The notes: generated from the sequence alone by a model not told the origin. Shown: positions 52,745 through 63,398, counted from the first letter of the stretch. The stretch is 64,000 bases of DNA from Pasteurella oralis (GCF_002850605.1 NZ_NXGB01000001.1:1-64000); one strand, 5' to 3'. Numbers and translations: made by a program.

Positions 52745-53896
52745 CTATTGAGGTAAAAATTGTTCCAGCAATTCATTTAAGAATAATTTACCTTGTTCTG
52801 TGATTTTCCAGTAGTCAGGGGATTGTTCAATATAATGCTTAGAAAGCGCCCAATTGATTTGTGGTTCGACAGTATGTTGCGCTAATCCAGTGAACTGTTG
52901 AAGTGCTATTTTAGGTACTGCTTCTAATAAACGAAAGCGGTTCATGAAAAATTCGAATGCACGATCTTCTACACTAACATGTTTTTCTTCATACAAATAT
53001 TCACCTCGCATGTAGCCTTTAGGGTGTTTGGTTTTAGAGTAACGAATAATATCACCATGTTCAAAACTGACTTTACCATGTGCACCACAGCCAATTGCGA
53101 GATAGTCACCAAAACGCCAATAATTCAAATTGTGTTTACATTGAAAGCCTGCTTTTGCATAAGCAGAAGTTTCGTATTGTTCATATCCTGCTGCTATTAA
53201 TAATTGGTGTCCTTGTTCAAAGATGTCCCAAAGTTCATCATCATCAGGTAAAACCGGTGGGCGATAGGCAAACATCGTATTCGGCTCAATCGTGAGCTGG
53301 TACCAAGATAAGTGAGGCGGCGCTAATGCAATCGCTTGTTTTAAATCATCAAGGGCTTCTGTTAAATTTTGGTTTGGTAAGCCATGCATAAGATCAAGAT
53401 TAAAACTATTGAGTCCTGAAACTTTAGCAAAACTGACCGCACTTTTGGCTTCAGCTGCATTATGAATTCGTCCTAAACGCTGTAATTTATCATCATTGAA
53501 ACTTTGGATTCCCATTGAGATACGAGTCACGCCTGCTTGTACATAGCCCTTAAATCGTTCTGCTTCTGCCGTTCCCGGATTGGCTTCTAGGGTGATTTCA
53601 ATGTCCTGTTCAAATGGAATACGTTTTTCAATTTCACTTAATAAGTAATGAATACTTTGCGCAGAGAATAAGCTAGGTGTACCACCGCCAATAAAGATGG
53701 AATGCAATTTACGTTGTTGAATGCTGGTAGAAAAGCGAACAAGATCTTGGCTGAGATCTTGTAATAAATGCTGTATATACTCTTGCTCAGGAATCGCCCC
53801 TTTTTGGGCGTGTGAGTTAAAATCACAATATGGGCATTTCTGCACACACCAAGGAATGTGAATATATAAGCTTAAGGGCGGGAGTACCAGATTCAC
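52745..53896 (-). CDS. hemW: HemW, radical SAM heme chaperone
   Basis: 383 residues. The 4Fe-4S cluster motif is in WCVQKCPYCDFNSH near 17-28 (three Cys), as in HemW rather than the CxxxCxxCxC of HemN, so this is the heme-transfer protein and not coproporphyrinogen oxidase. SAM-binding GGGTPSLF near 70. Next to it a C-terminal HemN-C domain. It lies one base after ybjQ. rdgB is 0.3 kb upstream; in E. coli rdgB and hemW are adjacent. Confidence 0.93.
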   Translation of the reverse strand: MNLVLPPLSLYIHIPWCVQKCPYCDFNSHAQKGAIPEQEYIQHLLQDLSQDLVRFSTSIQQRKLHSIFIGGGTPSLFSAQSIHYLLSEIEKRIPFEQDIEITLEANPGTAEAERFKGYVQAGVTRISMGIQSFNDDKLQRLGRIHNAAEAKSAVSFAKVSGLNSFNLDLMHGLPNQNLTEALDDLKQAIALAPPHLSWYQLTIEPNTMFAYRPPVLPDDDELWDIFEQGHQLLIAAGYEQYETSAYAKAGFQCKHNLNYWRFGDYLAIGCGAHGKVSFEHGDIIRYSKTKHPKGYMRGEYLYEEKHVSVEDRAFEFFMNRFRLLEAVPKIALQQFTGLAQHTVEPQINWALSKHYIEQSPDYWKITEQGKLFLNELLEQFLPQ

Positions 53897-54220
53897 TTAG
53901 CGTACCACTACTGCTGTGCCACTGGCGACAATCATAAACATGCTTTTGCCATCACCGCTAATTGAAGTGTAATTCACTTCAACGCCGACAATCGCATTTG
54001 CACCTAAATGTTGTGCATTTTTTTGCATTTCTTCCAGTGCTTCTTGACGCGCTTTAGTGATTTTAGATTCGTACGCACCAGAGCGACCACCTAAAATATC
54101 CGTAATACCCGCAAAGAAGTCGCGAATAAAGTTTGAGCCAGCGACCACTTCGCCAAAAACTACTTGTTTATATTCTGTGATTTGTTTGCCTTCAACATTC
54201 GGTGTAGTTGTAATAAGCAT
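53897..54220 (-). CDS. YbjQ, UPF0145 family protein
   Basis: 107 residues with the pentamer-forming UPF0145 fold: [24 protein letters not shown] N terminus, [17 protein letters not shown], the helix [20 protein letters not shown], and [12 protein letters not shown]. Its function is unknown; the 'heavy-metal-binding' label in databases is based on fold. It is inserted between rdgB and hemW. Confidence 0.88.
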   Translation of the reverse strand: MLITTTPNVEGKQITEYKQVVFGEVVAGSNFIRDFFAGITDILGGRSGAYESKITKARQEALEEMQKNAQHLGANAIVGVEVNYTSISGDGKSMFMIVASGTAVVVR

Positions 54221-54539
54221 AATTTGTCCTTAATTTGAGATTGTCAGAGATGGAAAAGTGCGGTCGAATTTCTATCATTTTTTACTAGTACTATATGATT
54301 TTTATACCTTCTGCTAATTGTGTACGATTGAGACTGTTATCACCGCATACATATTTCATCTCTTTATTGATCGCAGCCAGCAAAGGTTGTTATCAGTTGC
54401 TGGTATACTAGTAAGTACCACAAATTCAATACTGTCGCTTTTTGCTAAGCAATACTATAAATCAAATGATAACGCAACATTAGGTATAGTGAGAATAGAA
54501 ACAGACAGTATTTTGTCACATGTAAGCTGTTACTTAAGC
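54221..54539. other. Gene-free stretch between ybjQ and rdgB
   Basis: 319 bases. It holds an uptake signal at about 54257 and AT-rich sequence. An open plus-strand frame of 84 codons that overlaps rdgB is not supported by a start signal or by any family. It should contain the ybjQ-hemW promoter, which I cannot place with confidence. Confidence 0.4.
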
Positions 54540-55148
54540 TTAACCGCCTATTATCGTGAGTTTATTTTTTAACACTGATAAAGCTTTTGCACGGTGAGAA
54601 ATTTTTTTCTTTTGCTCCGTTTCTAATTCAGCAAAAGTACAATTGACTTCTGGGCTAAAAAATAAACTATCATAGCCAAAACCGTTGTTGCCTTTTTCTG
54701 CCAATGCAATTTCTCCAACGCATTCGCCTTCGGCAATAATTGGCGAAGGATCGGCTTCATGTTGTAGCATGACAATACAACTCACAAATTTGGCTTGGCG
54801 TTCAGTTTGGGTAACATTGGTAAGTTCGCTTAATAACTTAGCACGATTTTGGGCATCCGCTGTATCATCATCTACGCCCGCGTAGCGTGCTGAATATAAA
54901 CCTGGTGCGCCAGCTAATGCTTTGACAACTAAGCCTGAATCGTCAGCAATTGCTGGTAGACCAGCGATTCTACTGGCATGGCGTGCTTTTAATAAGGCAT
55001 TTTCAACAAAAGTGAGTCCTGTTTCTTCTGGGCTTTCAATATTTAAATCTGTTTGCGCAATGACTTCAAAACCAAAATCTGCCAGTACATCAGCCATTTC
55101 TTTGACTTTACCTTGGTTTCCAGTTGCGAGTACGATTTTTTGTTTCAT
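54540..55148 (-). CDS. rdgB: RdgB, dITP/XTP pyrophosphatase
   Basis: Removes ITP, dITP and XTP to keep them out of DNA and RNA. 202 residues of the HAM1 fold: substrate loop [11 protein letters not shown] at 9-19, [21 protein letters not shown] (Glu near 41), [21 protein letters not shown] (catalytic Asp near 69), and [12 protein letters not shown] near 155. Length typical. Alone except for a downstream link to ybjQ-hemW. Confidence 0.94.
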   Translation of the reverse strand: MKQKIVLATGNQGKVKEMADVLADFGFEVIAQTDLNIESPEETGLTFVENALLKARHASRIAGLPAIADDSGLVVKALAGAPGLYSARYAGVDDDTADAQNRAKLLSELTNVTQTERQAKFVSCIVMLQHEADPSPIIAEGECVGEIALAEKGNNGFGYDSLFFSPEVNCTFAELETEQKKKISHRAKALSVLKNKLTIIGG

Positions 55149-55221
55149 TTAACATCCTATATGTTAAGAAAAGGTGAAGAAATTATACGCTTTTCTAGCA
55201 AATAAGCCAAAAGTGTAAATA

Positions 55222-55243
55222 AGCGGAACCGATGGATTCCGCT
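55222..55243 (-). terminator. Terminator of comEA
   Basis: AGCGGAA / TTCCGCT (55222-55243) with TTATTTACACTTTT on the minus-strand side. It separates comEA from rdgB. Confidence 0.65.
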
Positions 55244-55263
55244 ATAAGCCATAGAATAGAGAA

Positions 55264-55611
55264 TTAGAAGAGTAAGCGATCTTTGTTTTTCTCTAATATT
55301 GCTTTACCAATGCCTTGTACTTCAAGTAATTGTTCTGCCATGCTGAAAGGTCCATGTGCTTCACGGTATTGAATGATGGCTTCTGCTTTTTTCGCACCAA
55401 TACCAATCAATGCTTGTTGTAATTCAGCAGCAGTGGCGCTATTGACATTGACTTTACTTATGCTCGGAGGGGATTCAACTTGGACAGGTGTGACTGGTAT
55501 GATTTGTGTATTTCGTACTTTTGTATCATGTTTAGGCTCAGCCAGCAGGCTTGAACTCGTAAAAACGGAGGTGAATGTGAGAAATGCGATGAGAATTGAA
55601 TTAAATTTCAT
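55264..55611 (-). CDS. comEA: ComEA-like DNA-uptake protein (ComE1)
   Basis: Periplasmic DNA-binding protein that pulls incoming DNA through the outer membrane in natural transformation. 115 residues: signal peptide 1-24 ending SLLA, a short linker, and two helix-hairpin-helix motifs (about 52-112; NSATAAELQQALIGIGAKKA, EQLLEVQGIGKAIL). The promoter carries a CRP-S site. This agrees with the H. influenzae competence regulon member HI1008, which is also next to ispH. Confidence 0.93.
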   Translation of the reverse strand: MKFNSILIAFLTFTSVFTSSSLLAEPKHDTKVRNTQIIPVTPVQVESPPSISKVNVNSATAAELQQALIGIGAKKAEAIIQYREAHGPFSMAEQLLEVQGIGKAILEKNKDRLLF

Positions 55612-55718
55612 AAGTTTTCCTTGTGAAGTTGTGAGGTTAAAAATGATTTGTTGAATAATCTCAACAGAGGGGCATTTTTATGAAAATCGGAAAACTTGCA
55701 AAAAATCGACCGCACTTT

Positions 55719-55734
55719 TGCGATCTAGATCGTA
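55719..55734 (-). promoter_or_regulatory. CRP-S (competence) site of comEA
   Basis: TGCGATCTAGATCGTA, with TGCGA in one half and TCGTA in the other, centred about 115 bases before the comEA start. The larger palindrome core CGATCTAGATCG is perfect. In H. influenzae, competence genes carry this Sxy-dependent CRP element. An uptake signal ACCGCACTT (55709-55717) touches it. Confidence 0.85.
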
Positions 55735-55764
55735 GAACACATTTTTAGAAAGCAAAAAAGAGAA

Positions 55765-55795
55765 AATAAAAAAGCTAGAACATTGTTCTAGCTTT
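55765..55795 (-). terminator. Terminator of ispH-lspA
   Basis: AAAGCTAGAAC and GTTCTAGCTTT (55771-55795) with TTTTATTTTCTC following on the minus strand. Confidence 0.9.
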
Positions 55796-55799
55796 ATGC

Positions 55800-56744
55800 T
55801 TAATTCACTTCTGTAATGCGTAATTCTCTTGGTACTTCAAATACTGTGTTTTCTTCACAGCCTTGTAGTTCTTCTACGCAAGTTACGCCTAATTGTTGTA
55901 GCCGCTTTACGACTGATTGAACTAACACTTCGGGTGCAGACGCACCTGCTGTAATGCCGATTATTTTCACGTTGCTTAGCCATTGTGGATCAATATCATC
56001 AGCGTCATCAATCAGTTTTGAGCTGACCCCCATACGAGAGGCTAATTCTGCCAAACGATTTGAGTTTGAAGAGTTTTTTGAGCCGACGACAATGACTAGA
56101 TCAGATTGTTGAGCCAATTCACGTACAGCTTGCTGACGGTTGGTGGTGGCATAACAAATATCGTTTTTGCGTGGACCTTGAATAGCAGGGTATTTTTGTT
56201 TTAAGACTTCGATTACTTCACTGGTATCATCAATAGATAATGTCGTTTGTGTCATAAAAGTTAAATCTTCATCATTTTTTAAATTCAGTTTAGCAATATC
56301 TTCTACACTTTCGACTAAAAAAATACCACCTTCTTGGTTGTCATATTGTCCCATTGTGCCTTCCACTTCAGGGTGACCTTCATGACCAATCAGAATTGCT
56401 TTGGTACCTTTACGACTCGCACGAGCAACTTGCATATGTACTTTGGTGACTAATGGACAAGTGGCATCAAAGACTTTTAGGTTGCGCTTTTTGGCTTCTT
56501 GGCGCACTGCTTGTGAAACGCCATGGGCAGAGAAAATAACAATCGCGCCATCTGGAACTTCATTGAGTTCTTCGACGAAGATCGCACCGCGTTCACGTAA
56601 TCCATTGACGACGAAGCGGTTATGTACTACTTCATGACGCACATAAATAGGTGAACCGTGAATTTCCAGTGCCGACTCAACAATGCTAATGGCACGGTCA
56701 ACACCTGCACAGAAACCACGTGGATTAGCTAAAATAATTTTCAT
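55800..56744 (-). CDS. ispH: IspH, 4-hydroxy-3-methylbut-2-enyl diphosphate reductase
   Basis: Last step of the MEP pathway, making IPP and DMAPP with a 4Fe-4S cluster. 314 residues. Cluster cysteines: Cys12 in [10 protein letters not shown], Cys near 96 in [12 protein letters not shown], and Cys near 197 in [12 protein letters not shown]. Catalytic Glu in GHPEVEGT. It follows lspA by nine bases. E. coli has fkpB between lspA and ispH; it is absent here. Confidence 0.96.
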   Translation of the reverse strand: MKIILANPRGFCAGVDRAISIVESALEIHGSPIYVRHEVVHNRFVVNGLRERGAIFVEELNEVPDGAIVIFSAHGVSQAVRQEAKKRNLKVFDATCPLVTKVHMQVARASRKGTKAILIGHEGHPEVEGTMGQYDNQEGGIFLVESVEDIAKLNLKNDEDLTFMTQTTLSIDDTSEVIEVLKQKYPAIQGPRKNDICYATTNRQQAVRELAQQSDLVIVVGSKNSSNSNRLAELASRMGVSSKLIDDADDIDPQWLSNVKIIGITAGASAPEVLVQSVVKRLQQLGVTCVEELQGCEENTVFEVPRELRITEVN

Positions 56745-56753
56745 TATTTTCCC

Positions 56754-57263
56754 TTATTTGTCTTCTTGTTTTGGTTTAGGTTCTGATTCATTACGATTTT
56801 TTATTGCGTCTAAAATTAACAGACCTGCGCCTATTGAAATCGCAATATCAGCAACATTAAATACCGGATAGTGATAGATATCCCAATAAAAATCAAAGAA
56901 ATCAACCACAAAACCATGGTAGGCTCGATCTGCCATATTACCAAGCGCGCCACCGATAATTAGAGCATAAGCGCTATTTTGTATTTTTTGTGTAGCCTCA
57001 TTTTTGTAGAGAAAGTAGATTAGCATTAAAGAAATGACGCAAGCGAGTACAATAAAAAGGTATTTTTGCCAGCCACAATGTTCTGCTAAAAAACTAAATG
57101 CCGCACCATAATTGCGTACATAAGTTAAATTAAAGAAAGGAAGAATGTTAATACTTTCATACAAAGTGAAATTTTGCACGATAAGGTATTTTGTGCCTAA
57201 ATCAAGTATGAAAGCAATTACACTTAGCCATAAAAAAGAAAGTCCTGTTTTAGTTTGTGTCAT
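56754..57263 (-). CDS. lspA: LspA, lipoprotein signal peptidase
   Basis: Cleaves prolipoproteins such as BamD (6.4 kb) after lipidation. 169 residues, four membrane helices. Catalytic Asp in GGALGNMADRAYHGFVVDF (near 118-124) and FNVADIAIS (near 142). It lies 108 bases downstream of ileS with a hairpin between. Confidence 0.95.
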   Translation of the reverse strand: MTQTKTGLSFLWLSVIAFILDLGTKYLIVQNFTLYESINILPFFNLTYVRNYGAAFSFLAEHCGWQKYLFIVLACVISLMLIYFLYKNEATQKIQNSAYALIIGGALGNMADRAYHGFVVDFFDFYWDIYHYPVFNVADIAISIGAGLLILDAIKNRNESEPKPKQEDK

Positions 57264-57293
57264 AAGTACCTTTAAAAATATTCAAAATTGCAC

Positions 57294-57314
57294 GGGCGAA
57301 CTTGATGTTCGCCC
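57294..57314 (-). terminator. Intercistronic hairpin between ileS and lspA
   Basis: GGGCGAAC and GTTCGCCC (57294-57314) with a five-base loop. On the minus strand a weak T-rich tract follows after about ten bases. It may reduce read-through into lspA-ispH. Confidence 0.5.
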
Positions 57315-57371
57315 TGATAAGATTTTGCATAGATTTGATAAATAGGAACGCTTAATTCGCGCTTCCTTGAG

Positions 57372-60182
57372 TTAAGCAAATTGTCTTAGTTCGCCCTCAC
57401 CTTCCACATTTTCAATACAACGTGAACATAATGTTGGATGATTTGTATGTGTACCAATAGTGTTTGAATAATGCCAACAACGTGGACATTTTTCAGCTTG
57501 CGAGCGAATAACTTTAACTGCTAACCCTTTTATACCACCTTCTGCAACATCAGCCTCTGCTAATGGTTTGACCTCTGCTTTTGAGGTGATTAAAACAAAA
57601 CGTAATTCGTTTTGTAATTGATTTAATAATTCAGCGTAAGTTTCATTCGCATAGATAGTCACTTCAGCTTCTAAGGCAGCACCGATTACTTTGTCATTAC
57701 GAGCTTGTTCTAACACACAGTTAATTTCATTGCGTAGTGTAATCACTTTTTGCCAATAAGCGTCATTCATGTCTTCATTCGCATCTAGAGCAAATAAGCC
57801 ATCATAAAATTCTTCGGTGAAAACAAACTCATTACGTTCTCCTGGAATATATTGCCAGATTTCATCTGCAGTAAATGACAGCACTGGTGCAATCCAACGA
57901 ACTAACGCTTCTGCAATATGCCATAATGCGGTTTGGCAGCTACGGCGTGCTAAACTGTCAGCTTTCGTTGTATATTGGCGATCTTTAATAATATCTAAGT
58001 AGAATGAACCCATTTCGATAGAACAGAATTTCATTAAACGCTGAATCACAGCATGGAATTGGTAATTGTCATAAGCGTCTTTAATTTCTTTCTGTGCTTG
58101 CAAGGCACAATCTACTGCCCAGCGATCTAATACCATCATGTCTTCTGGTTTGACTAAATCACGTTGCGGGTCAAAACCATTCAAGTTTGCTAACAAGAAG
58201 CGTGCTGTATTACGAATACGGCGGTAAGCATCGGCAGCACGTTTTAAAATTTCATCTGATACGGAAATTTCGCCTGTGTAATCCGTCGAAGCAACCCATA
58301 AACGCAAAATATCACCACCAAATTTGTCCATTACTTCTTGTGGTGTAACGATATTGCCGATAGATTTTGACATCTTGCGACCTTGTCCATCCACTGTGAA
58401 GCCATGCGTTAACACTTGTTTATATGGCGCTTTATTATCCGTTGCGGTAGATAACATTAATGAGGACATAAACCAACCGCGGTGTTGGTCGGAGCCTTCG
58501 AGATACATATCTGCTTCTTGATTATTAAATTCAGGGCGATCTTTGACAACCGAGAAATAGGTTGATCCTGAATCAAACCAGACATCTAGTGTATCAGGCA
58601 CTTTACTGTAGTGTTCTGCATCTGCGCCTAATAATTCGGCAGGATCTAAATCCCACCATGCTTGGATACCTTTTTGTTCTACGCGTTTTGCGACTTCTTC
58701 TACTAGTTCAACCGTGCGTGGATGTAATTGCTCAGTTTCTTTATGGATAAATAAGGCGACGGGTACTCCCCAAGTACGTTGGCGTGAAATACACCAATCT
58801 GGACGATTCTCCACCATTTTTTCAATACGCGCTTGACCCCAATCTGGAATCCAGCGTACTTTTTGGATTTCGCTTAGGGCTTGTTGACGTAAACTTTGTT
58901 TTTCCATACCAATAAACCATTGTGGTGTTGCACGGAAAATAATTGGTGTTTTATGGCGCCAGCAATGTGGATAGCTATGCTTGATTTTGCTGAATTTTAA
59001 CATTGCACCGACTTCTTGGAGTTTTGCTACAACAAGATCGTTAGATTCGAATACGCCTTTACCCGCAAAGAAGGGAACATCTGCTTTAAATAAGCCATCA
59101 TTACCAATCAAACCCGCCATTTCAATACCATTTTTCATTGCGATAACATAGTCGTCGTGACCATGATCTGGTGCGGTATGAACTAAACCAGTACCGCCAT
59201 CAGTGGTTACATGATCGCCTAAAATAAATGGTACGCTGAATTGATAGAATGGGTGATTGAAGCGTAGCCATTCAAGCTCTTTTCCTTTAGCTTCGCCCAA
59301 TAGGCTAAATTGTTCAATGCCTGCCGCTTTAGTAACATCTTCGACTAAATCTTTAGCTAAAATGACGCGCTCATCATTAAATTGAACTAATTGATAGTCT
59401 AGGTTTTCATGTAATGCAATTGCTCGATTCGATGGAATTGTCCAAGGTGTTGTTGTCCAGATTACTGCAGAAATTTTACCTGAACCTTTACCTAGTGCAT
59501 TAAATTTTGCTTCTACTTCAGTAGGGTCAACGGCATTAAAACGTACATAAATAGAAGGCGATACTTTATCTTCATATTCTACTTCTGCTTCAGCAAGCGA
59601 TGAGGCACAATCTAAACACCAATGAACAGGTTTTGAACCTTTATATAAGTGTCCGTTTTCGACTGCTTTACCAAAAGCACGAATGATATTCGCTTCAGTA
59701 TTGAAATTCATCGTCAAGTATGGATTATCCCAATCACCTAACACGCCTAAGCGGATGAAATCTTTTTTCTGACCTTCAACTTGCTCAGCCGCATATTTAC
59801 GGCATTCCTCACGGAATTCTGCAGCAGAGATTTTTTCATTTGGTTTACCAACAATACCTTCAACTTTTAATTCAATTGGCAAGCCATGGCAATCCCAACC
59901 TGGAATGTAAGGTGAGTCATAACCTAGTGCGGTTTTAGATTTAACAATGATATCTTTTAGAATTTTATTAACTGCGTGACCAATATGAATGGTGCCGTTT
60001 GCGTAGGGAGGACCATCGTGCAGAATAAAGGATTTTTTGCCTTTTGATGCTTGGCGAATTTTTTGGTAGAGATCTTTTTCATACCAATTTTTTAACATGT
60101 TTGGCTCTCGTTTGGCCAAATCACCACGCATAGGAAAACCTGTTTCTGGCAGGTTAAGAGTGTTTTTATAATCAACTGTCAT
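57372..60182 (-). CDS. ileS: IleS, isoleucyl-tRNA synthetase
   Basis: 936 residues (E. coli 938). HIGH motif at 66-69 (GTIHIGHAV), CP1 editing domain (about 200-390; [23 protein letters not shown]), KMSKS in [12 protein letters not shown] near 600, anticodon-binding domain, and a C-terminal zinc finger CPRC...CSRC (about 900-925). Class of the short bacterial form. Follows ribF by 26 bases. Confidence 0.97.
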   Translation of the reverse strand: MTVDYKNTLNLPETGFPMRGDLAKREPNMLKNWYEKDLYQKIRQASKGKKSFILHDGPPYANGTIHIGHAVNKILKDIIVKSKTALGYDSPYIPGWDCHGLPIELKVEGIVGKPNEKISAAEFREECRKYAAEQVEGQKKDFIRLGVLGDWDNPYLTMNFNTEANIIRAFGKAVENGHLYKGSKPVHWCLDCASSLAEAEVEYEDKVSPSIYVRFNAVDPTEVEAKFNALGKGSGKISAVIWTTTPWTIPSNRAIALHENLDYQLVQFNDERVILAKDLVEDVTKAAGIEQFSLLGEAKGKELEWLRFNHPFYQFSVPFILGDHVTTDGGTGLVHTAPDHGHDDYVIAMKNGIEMAGLIGNDGLFKADVPFFAGKGVFESNDLVVAKLQEVGAMLKFSKIKHSYPHCWRHKTPIIFRATPQWFIGMEKQSLRQQALSEIQKVRWIPDWGQARIEKMVENRPDWCISRQRTWGVPVALFIHKETEQLHPRTVELVEEVAKRVEQKGIQAWWDLDPAELLGADAEHYSKVPDTLDVWFDSGSTYFSVVKDRPEFNNQEADMYLEGSDQHRGWFMSSLMLSTATDNKAPYKQVLTHGFTVDGQGRKMSKSIGNIVTPQEVMDKFGGDILRLWVASTDYTGEISVSDEILKRAADAYRRIRNTARFLLANLNGFDPQRDLVKPEDMMVLDRWAVDCALQAQKEIKDAYDNYQFHAVIQRLMKFCSIEMGSFYLDIIKDRQYTTKADSLARRSCQTALWHIAEALVRWIAPVLSFTADEIWQYIPGERNEFVFTEEFYDGLFALDANEDMNDAYWQKVITLRNEINCVLEQARNDKVIGAALEAEVTIYANETYAELLNQLQNELRFVLITSKAEVKPLAEADVAEGGIKGLAVKVIRSQAEKCPRCWHYSNTIGTHTNHPTLCSRCIENVEGEGELRQFA

Positions 60183-60208
60183 TGTGATATCCCAATTAAT
60201 AAAATTAA

Positions 60209-61150
60209 CTAATCTTTTATATGTTGTGTTCTGAAAAATTGTTTTGCGGTTTCTACATCTTGAGCAATTTGTTGTTTTAATGCGTCAAAAGAAGGAAACT
60301 TAACTTCGTTGCGGATTTTGTGGCAAAATTCCACTTCAAGACATTGTCCGTAAATATCACCTTTAAAATCAAAAAGATGAGTTTCTAAAAGCTGTACGAC
60401 TCCATTGATAGTGGGGCGTTTACCTATATTGGCAACACCTCGGTAAATTTTTTCATTTTTTAACCGCACTTTAACCGCATACACGCCTTTAACAGGATTG
60501 ACTTGACGGTGTAAAGGAATGTTGGCTGTTGGAAAACCAATAGTTCGTCCGAGTTTATTACCATGTACAACACGTCCTAAAATACAATAGGGTCTGCCTA
60601 GCATAGCGGCAGCACGGACCAACTCATCATTAGCGAGAGCTTCTCGGATAGCTGTGCTGCTAATGCGTAATTGCTCAAGACAAAAACTATGATTATCTTC
60701 AACTATAAAGCCAAATTGTTGGCCTGCTTGTTGTAATAAGTGGAAATCTCCTTGTCGTTTGACGCCAAAACGAAAATCATCTCCAATGCTTAAAAATTTC
60801 ACTTTTAGCTTGTTTACTAGCCAATCTTGGATAAAATCTTGTGCACTTTGTTGGGCAAATGTTTGATTAAATCGAATGCACATGACGTAGTCAACGCCCG
60901 CTTCGGCAAGATAATGTAATTTATCACGTAAACGCATTAAACGAGCTGGCACTGTTTCACTTGTAAAATATTCTCGTGGCTGAGGCTCGAATAACATGAC
61001 GATGACTGGCAAATTTAATTGCTCTGCTTTTTGCTGTAAATGACGCAAAATGGCTTGGTGACCAAGATGAACACCATCGAAATTGCCAATTGTTAGTGCA
61101 CAACCTGATAAATTTTTAGGTAAATTATGAATGCCACGAATCAGTCGCAT
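60209..61150 (-). CDS. ribF: RibF, riboflavin kinase/FAD synthetase
   Basis: Makes FMN and FAD. I start at the ATG at 61150 ([10 protein letters not shown]), which gives 313 residues, exactly the E. coli length. The 73 codons further upstream run into murJ and are not conserved. FAD synthetase domain with [11 protein letters not shown] at 22-32 and the SSTAIREAL motif near 160; flavokinase domain from about 185 with [10 protein letters not shown] and VYAVKVRL. Second in murJ-ribF-ileS. FAD supports UbiI and UbiH. Confidence 0.96.
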   Translation of the reverse strand: MRLIRGIHNLPKNLSGCALTIGNFDGVHLGHQAILRHLQQKAEQLNLPVIVMLFEPQPREYFTSETVPARLMRLRDKLHYLAEAGVDYVMCIRFNQTFAQQSAQDFIQDWLVNKLKVKFLSIGDDFRFGVKRQGDFHLLQQAGQQFGFIVEDNHSFCLEQLRISSTAIREALANDELVRAAAMLGRPYCILGRVVHGNKLGRTIGFPTANIPLHRQVNPVKGVYAVKVRLKNEKIYRGVANIGKRPTINGVVQLLETHLFDFKGDIYGQCLEVEFCHKIRNEVKFPSFDALKQQIAQDVETAKQFFRTQHIKD

Positions 61151-61239
61151 TGAAATCGTTATCCGTTCGAAATTTATAAGCCAAAATAATCCGGACATTA
61201 TAAGCATAAATTCATTAAATAGGCGATATTTTTTTATGC

Positions 61240-62814
61240 TTATCCCTTGCTGAATAAATGTTGTTTGCGAATGCCAAGTAGAACAAGTGTGCCAAAGTAA
61301 ACAAGGATGGCTAAACCAATTAGCCAAACTAGCCAATGTATGCGAGTCAAGAAGTTCATTGCATGCCATTCGAGTAGGTTTGGTGTGTTATACCAAACTA
61401 GTCCTCCCATGGCTGCTGCTGCAAACAAAACTTTGCCAAAAAAGACCGCACTTTTGCGACTAAAATGATAGATCTCTTGTTTAGCTAAACCACGATAGAG
61501 TAAGTAAGCATTCAATGTTGCTGATATTGCCGATGCCATGGCTAATCCTACATAGCTAAAAGGAATAGCAAGTAGGTTAAAGCCCATGTTGCTAATCATC
61601 GCAATAATACCAATTTTAACGGGAGTTTTAGTATCTTGACGTGCATAGTAACCATTGGCGAGGATTTTAATTAACATAAAACTCAGTAAGCCCATATTAA
61701 ACGCCCACAATGAAAGTGAAGCCGCTTGCACATCGTTTAAACCAAAATTACCTCGCATAAAGAGCACAAGTAATAATGGTTGAGCGAGGATAGCGATACC
61801 GACCATCGCGGGGATACCAAGTAATAAGATCATACGTACACCCCAATCCATCGTGTTGCGAAAATCTTGATTACTTTGTTCGCCATTCTCGCTGCGATTG
61901 ACATGCTGACGCGCCAGTGTTGGCAGAATGACAGTCGAAATAGCGATACCAAATAACCCTAATGGGAACTCTAATAAACGATCAGAATAGTAAAGCCAAC
62001 TGATAGAACCCGTCATTAAGAAGCTGGCGATTAAGGTATCTAATAATAAATTTATTTGACTAACAGATACTCCAAACAACGCGGGGATCATCAGTGTACG
62101 GATTTTTTTTACCCCTTCATCATGCCAAGCCCACTTGGGTTTTACTAATAGACCTGCTTGTTTTAAAAAAGGAATTTGGAATAAAAATTGCAGTAAACCA
62201 CCGAGAAAGATTCCAATTGCGAGAGCGAGATCAGGATTATTCATACGTGGTGCAAGGAAAAGAGCGGTACAAATCATGGCAATATTGAGCAGAACTGGTG
62301 AAAAAGACATCACACCAAATTTACCAATAGTATTGAGAATAGCACCGGATAAGGCAACAAAAGTGACAAACCACAAGTAAGGAAACGTCACTTTTAATAA
62401 TAATGAAGCTTGTTCAAATTTGACTGCATTAGCTCCATCATTAAGCCAATCTAAAAACCAACCAGTTCCAAAAATAGCTGCAACAAGTGGAGAAAAAATC
62501 ATCGCAAAGAGTGTCACGATTGACACTAATCCACCCAAAGTGCCAGATACTTTACCGATAAATTCTCGTGTTTTATCAATATCGCCCGATTTTTGGTATT
62601 CGGCAAGGACGGGAACAAAGGCTTGTGAGAATGCACCTTCTGCAAAGAGACGACGGAGAAAATTGGGAATTTTATTGGCGAATAAAAAAACATCTGCGGC
62701 AACGCCTGCCCCTAATAAATTCGCGATAACAACATCTCGTATTAAGCCTAAAATACGTGATAATAAAGTCATTGAACTGACCACAATGCCTGATTTTAAT
62801 AATCCTTTGCTCAA
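61240..62814 (-). CDS. murJ: MurJ, lipid II flippase
   Basis: MOP-superfamily flippase that moves lipid II outward. 524 residues, about 14 membrane helices, N-terminal LLKSGIVVSSMTLLSRILGL and RRLFAEGAFSQAFVPVLAEY, as in the family. The start appears to be TTG at 62814 (LSKGLL..., read as Met); no ATG or clear RBS nearby would keep the conserved N terminus, so translation may be weak. First gene of murJ-ribF-ileS. Divergent from rpsT. Confidence 0.92.
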   Translation of the reverse strand: MSKGLLKSGIVVSSMTLLSRILGLIRDVVIANLLGAGVAADVFLFANKIPNFLRRLFAEGAFSQAFVPVLAEYQKSGDIDKTREFIGKVSGTLGGLVSIVTLFAMIFSPLVAAIFGTGWFLDWLNDGANAVKFEQASLLLKVTFPYLWFVTFVALSGAILNTIGKFGVMSFSPVLLNIAMICTALFLAPRMNNPDLALAIGIFLGGLLQFLFQIPFLKQAGLLVKPKWAWHDEGVKKIRTLMIPALFGVSVSQINLLLDTLIASFLMTGSISWLYYSDRLLEFPLGLFGIAISTVILPTLARQHVNRSENGEQSNQDFRNTMDWGVRMILLLGIPAMVGIAILAQPLLLVLFMRGNFGLNDVQAASLSLWAFNMGLLSFMLIKILANGYYARQDTKTPVKIGIIAMISNMGFNLLAIPFSYVGLAMASAISATLNAYLLYRGLAKQEIYHFSRKSAVFFGKVLFAAAAMGGLVWYNTPNLLEWHAMNFLTRIHWLVWLIGLAILVYFGTLVLLGIRKQHLFSKG

Positions 62815-63032
62815 AATAATGTACTCGACTTGGTTGTCTGAATAAATTTTACTTAATTGTATAGAAATTTCGTTTTTACGCTATATTCTATGTAAAAAAA
62901 CTGCTAAAATCTCGCCCACATCGTTTGGTGAGCCATCTTAAGCGAGCTTAATTGATATAACGATGCGAAAACTTTCGGTTGTGTCTCACCGAAACCAATA
63001 ACAAATTTTCAGTGACAACGCCAAATTAGTCA
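62815..63032. other. Divergent region murJ/rpsT
   Basis: No gene. It holds a hairpin TTTCGGT/ACCGAAA (62973-62994) of unknown role and AT-rich sequence with TATATT- and TAAAAT-like boxes that may serve murJ or an upstream rpsT promoter. Confidence 0.4.
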
Positions 63033-63061
63033 TTGACAAAAGCATAGAAAATAGGCATATT
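63033..63061 (+). promoter_or_regulatory. Strong promoter of rpsT
   Basis: TTGACA at 63033-63038 and CATATT at 63056-63061, 17 bases apart: near consensus. The 5' leader would be about 45 nt. Confidence 0.75.
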
Positions 63062-63113
63062 TTACGCCTTTAATTTATCTCGTTTACTAACAAATAATTT
63101 TAGGAGTTTGACC

Positions 63114-63377
63114 TTGGCTAATATCAAGTCAGCTAAAAAACGTGCGATTCAATCAGAAAAACGCCGTCAGCACAATGCAAGTCAACGCTCAATGATGCGT
63201 ACTTACATTAAAAAAGTTTACGCAGCAGTAGCAGCAGGTGATAAATCAGTAGCAGAAGCAGCATTTGTAGAAATGCAAAAAGTTGTAGATAGAATGGCTT
63301 CTAAAGGTTTAATTCACGTGAACAAAGCAGCGAACCACAAAGCTAAATTATCTGCACAAATCAAAAAATTAGCATAA
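63114..63377 (+). CDS. rpsT: RpsT, 30S ribosomal protein S20 (UUG start)
   Basis: Primary 16S rRNA-binding protein. The coding start is the TTG at 63114, giving [17 protein letters not shown] after the initiator and 87 residues, and leaving seven bases after AGGAG. A TTG two codons earlier (63108) is too close to AGGAG. E. coli rpsT also starts with UUG, which helps translational self-control. A basic, Ala/Lys-rich helical bundle. Confidence 0.95.
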   Translation: MANIKSAKKRAIQSEKRRQHNASQRSMMRTYIKKVYAAVAAGDKSVAEAAFVEMQKVVDRMASKGLIHVNKAANHKAKLSAQIKKLA

Positions 63378-63398
63378 TTTTTGACTTTTAAATAATAT

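Noticed and set aside
54318..54572. 84-codon plus-strand frame between ybjQ and rdgB
   Set aside because: Overlaps the end of rdgB on the other strand, lacks a ribosome site and shows no family pattern.
61151..61369. Longer N terminus for ribF
   Set aside because: 73 extra codons run into murJ on the same strand and are absent from the family; the ATG at 61150 gives the standard 313 residues.
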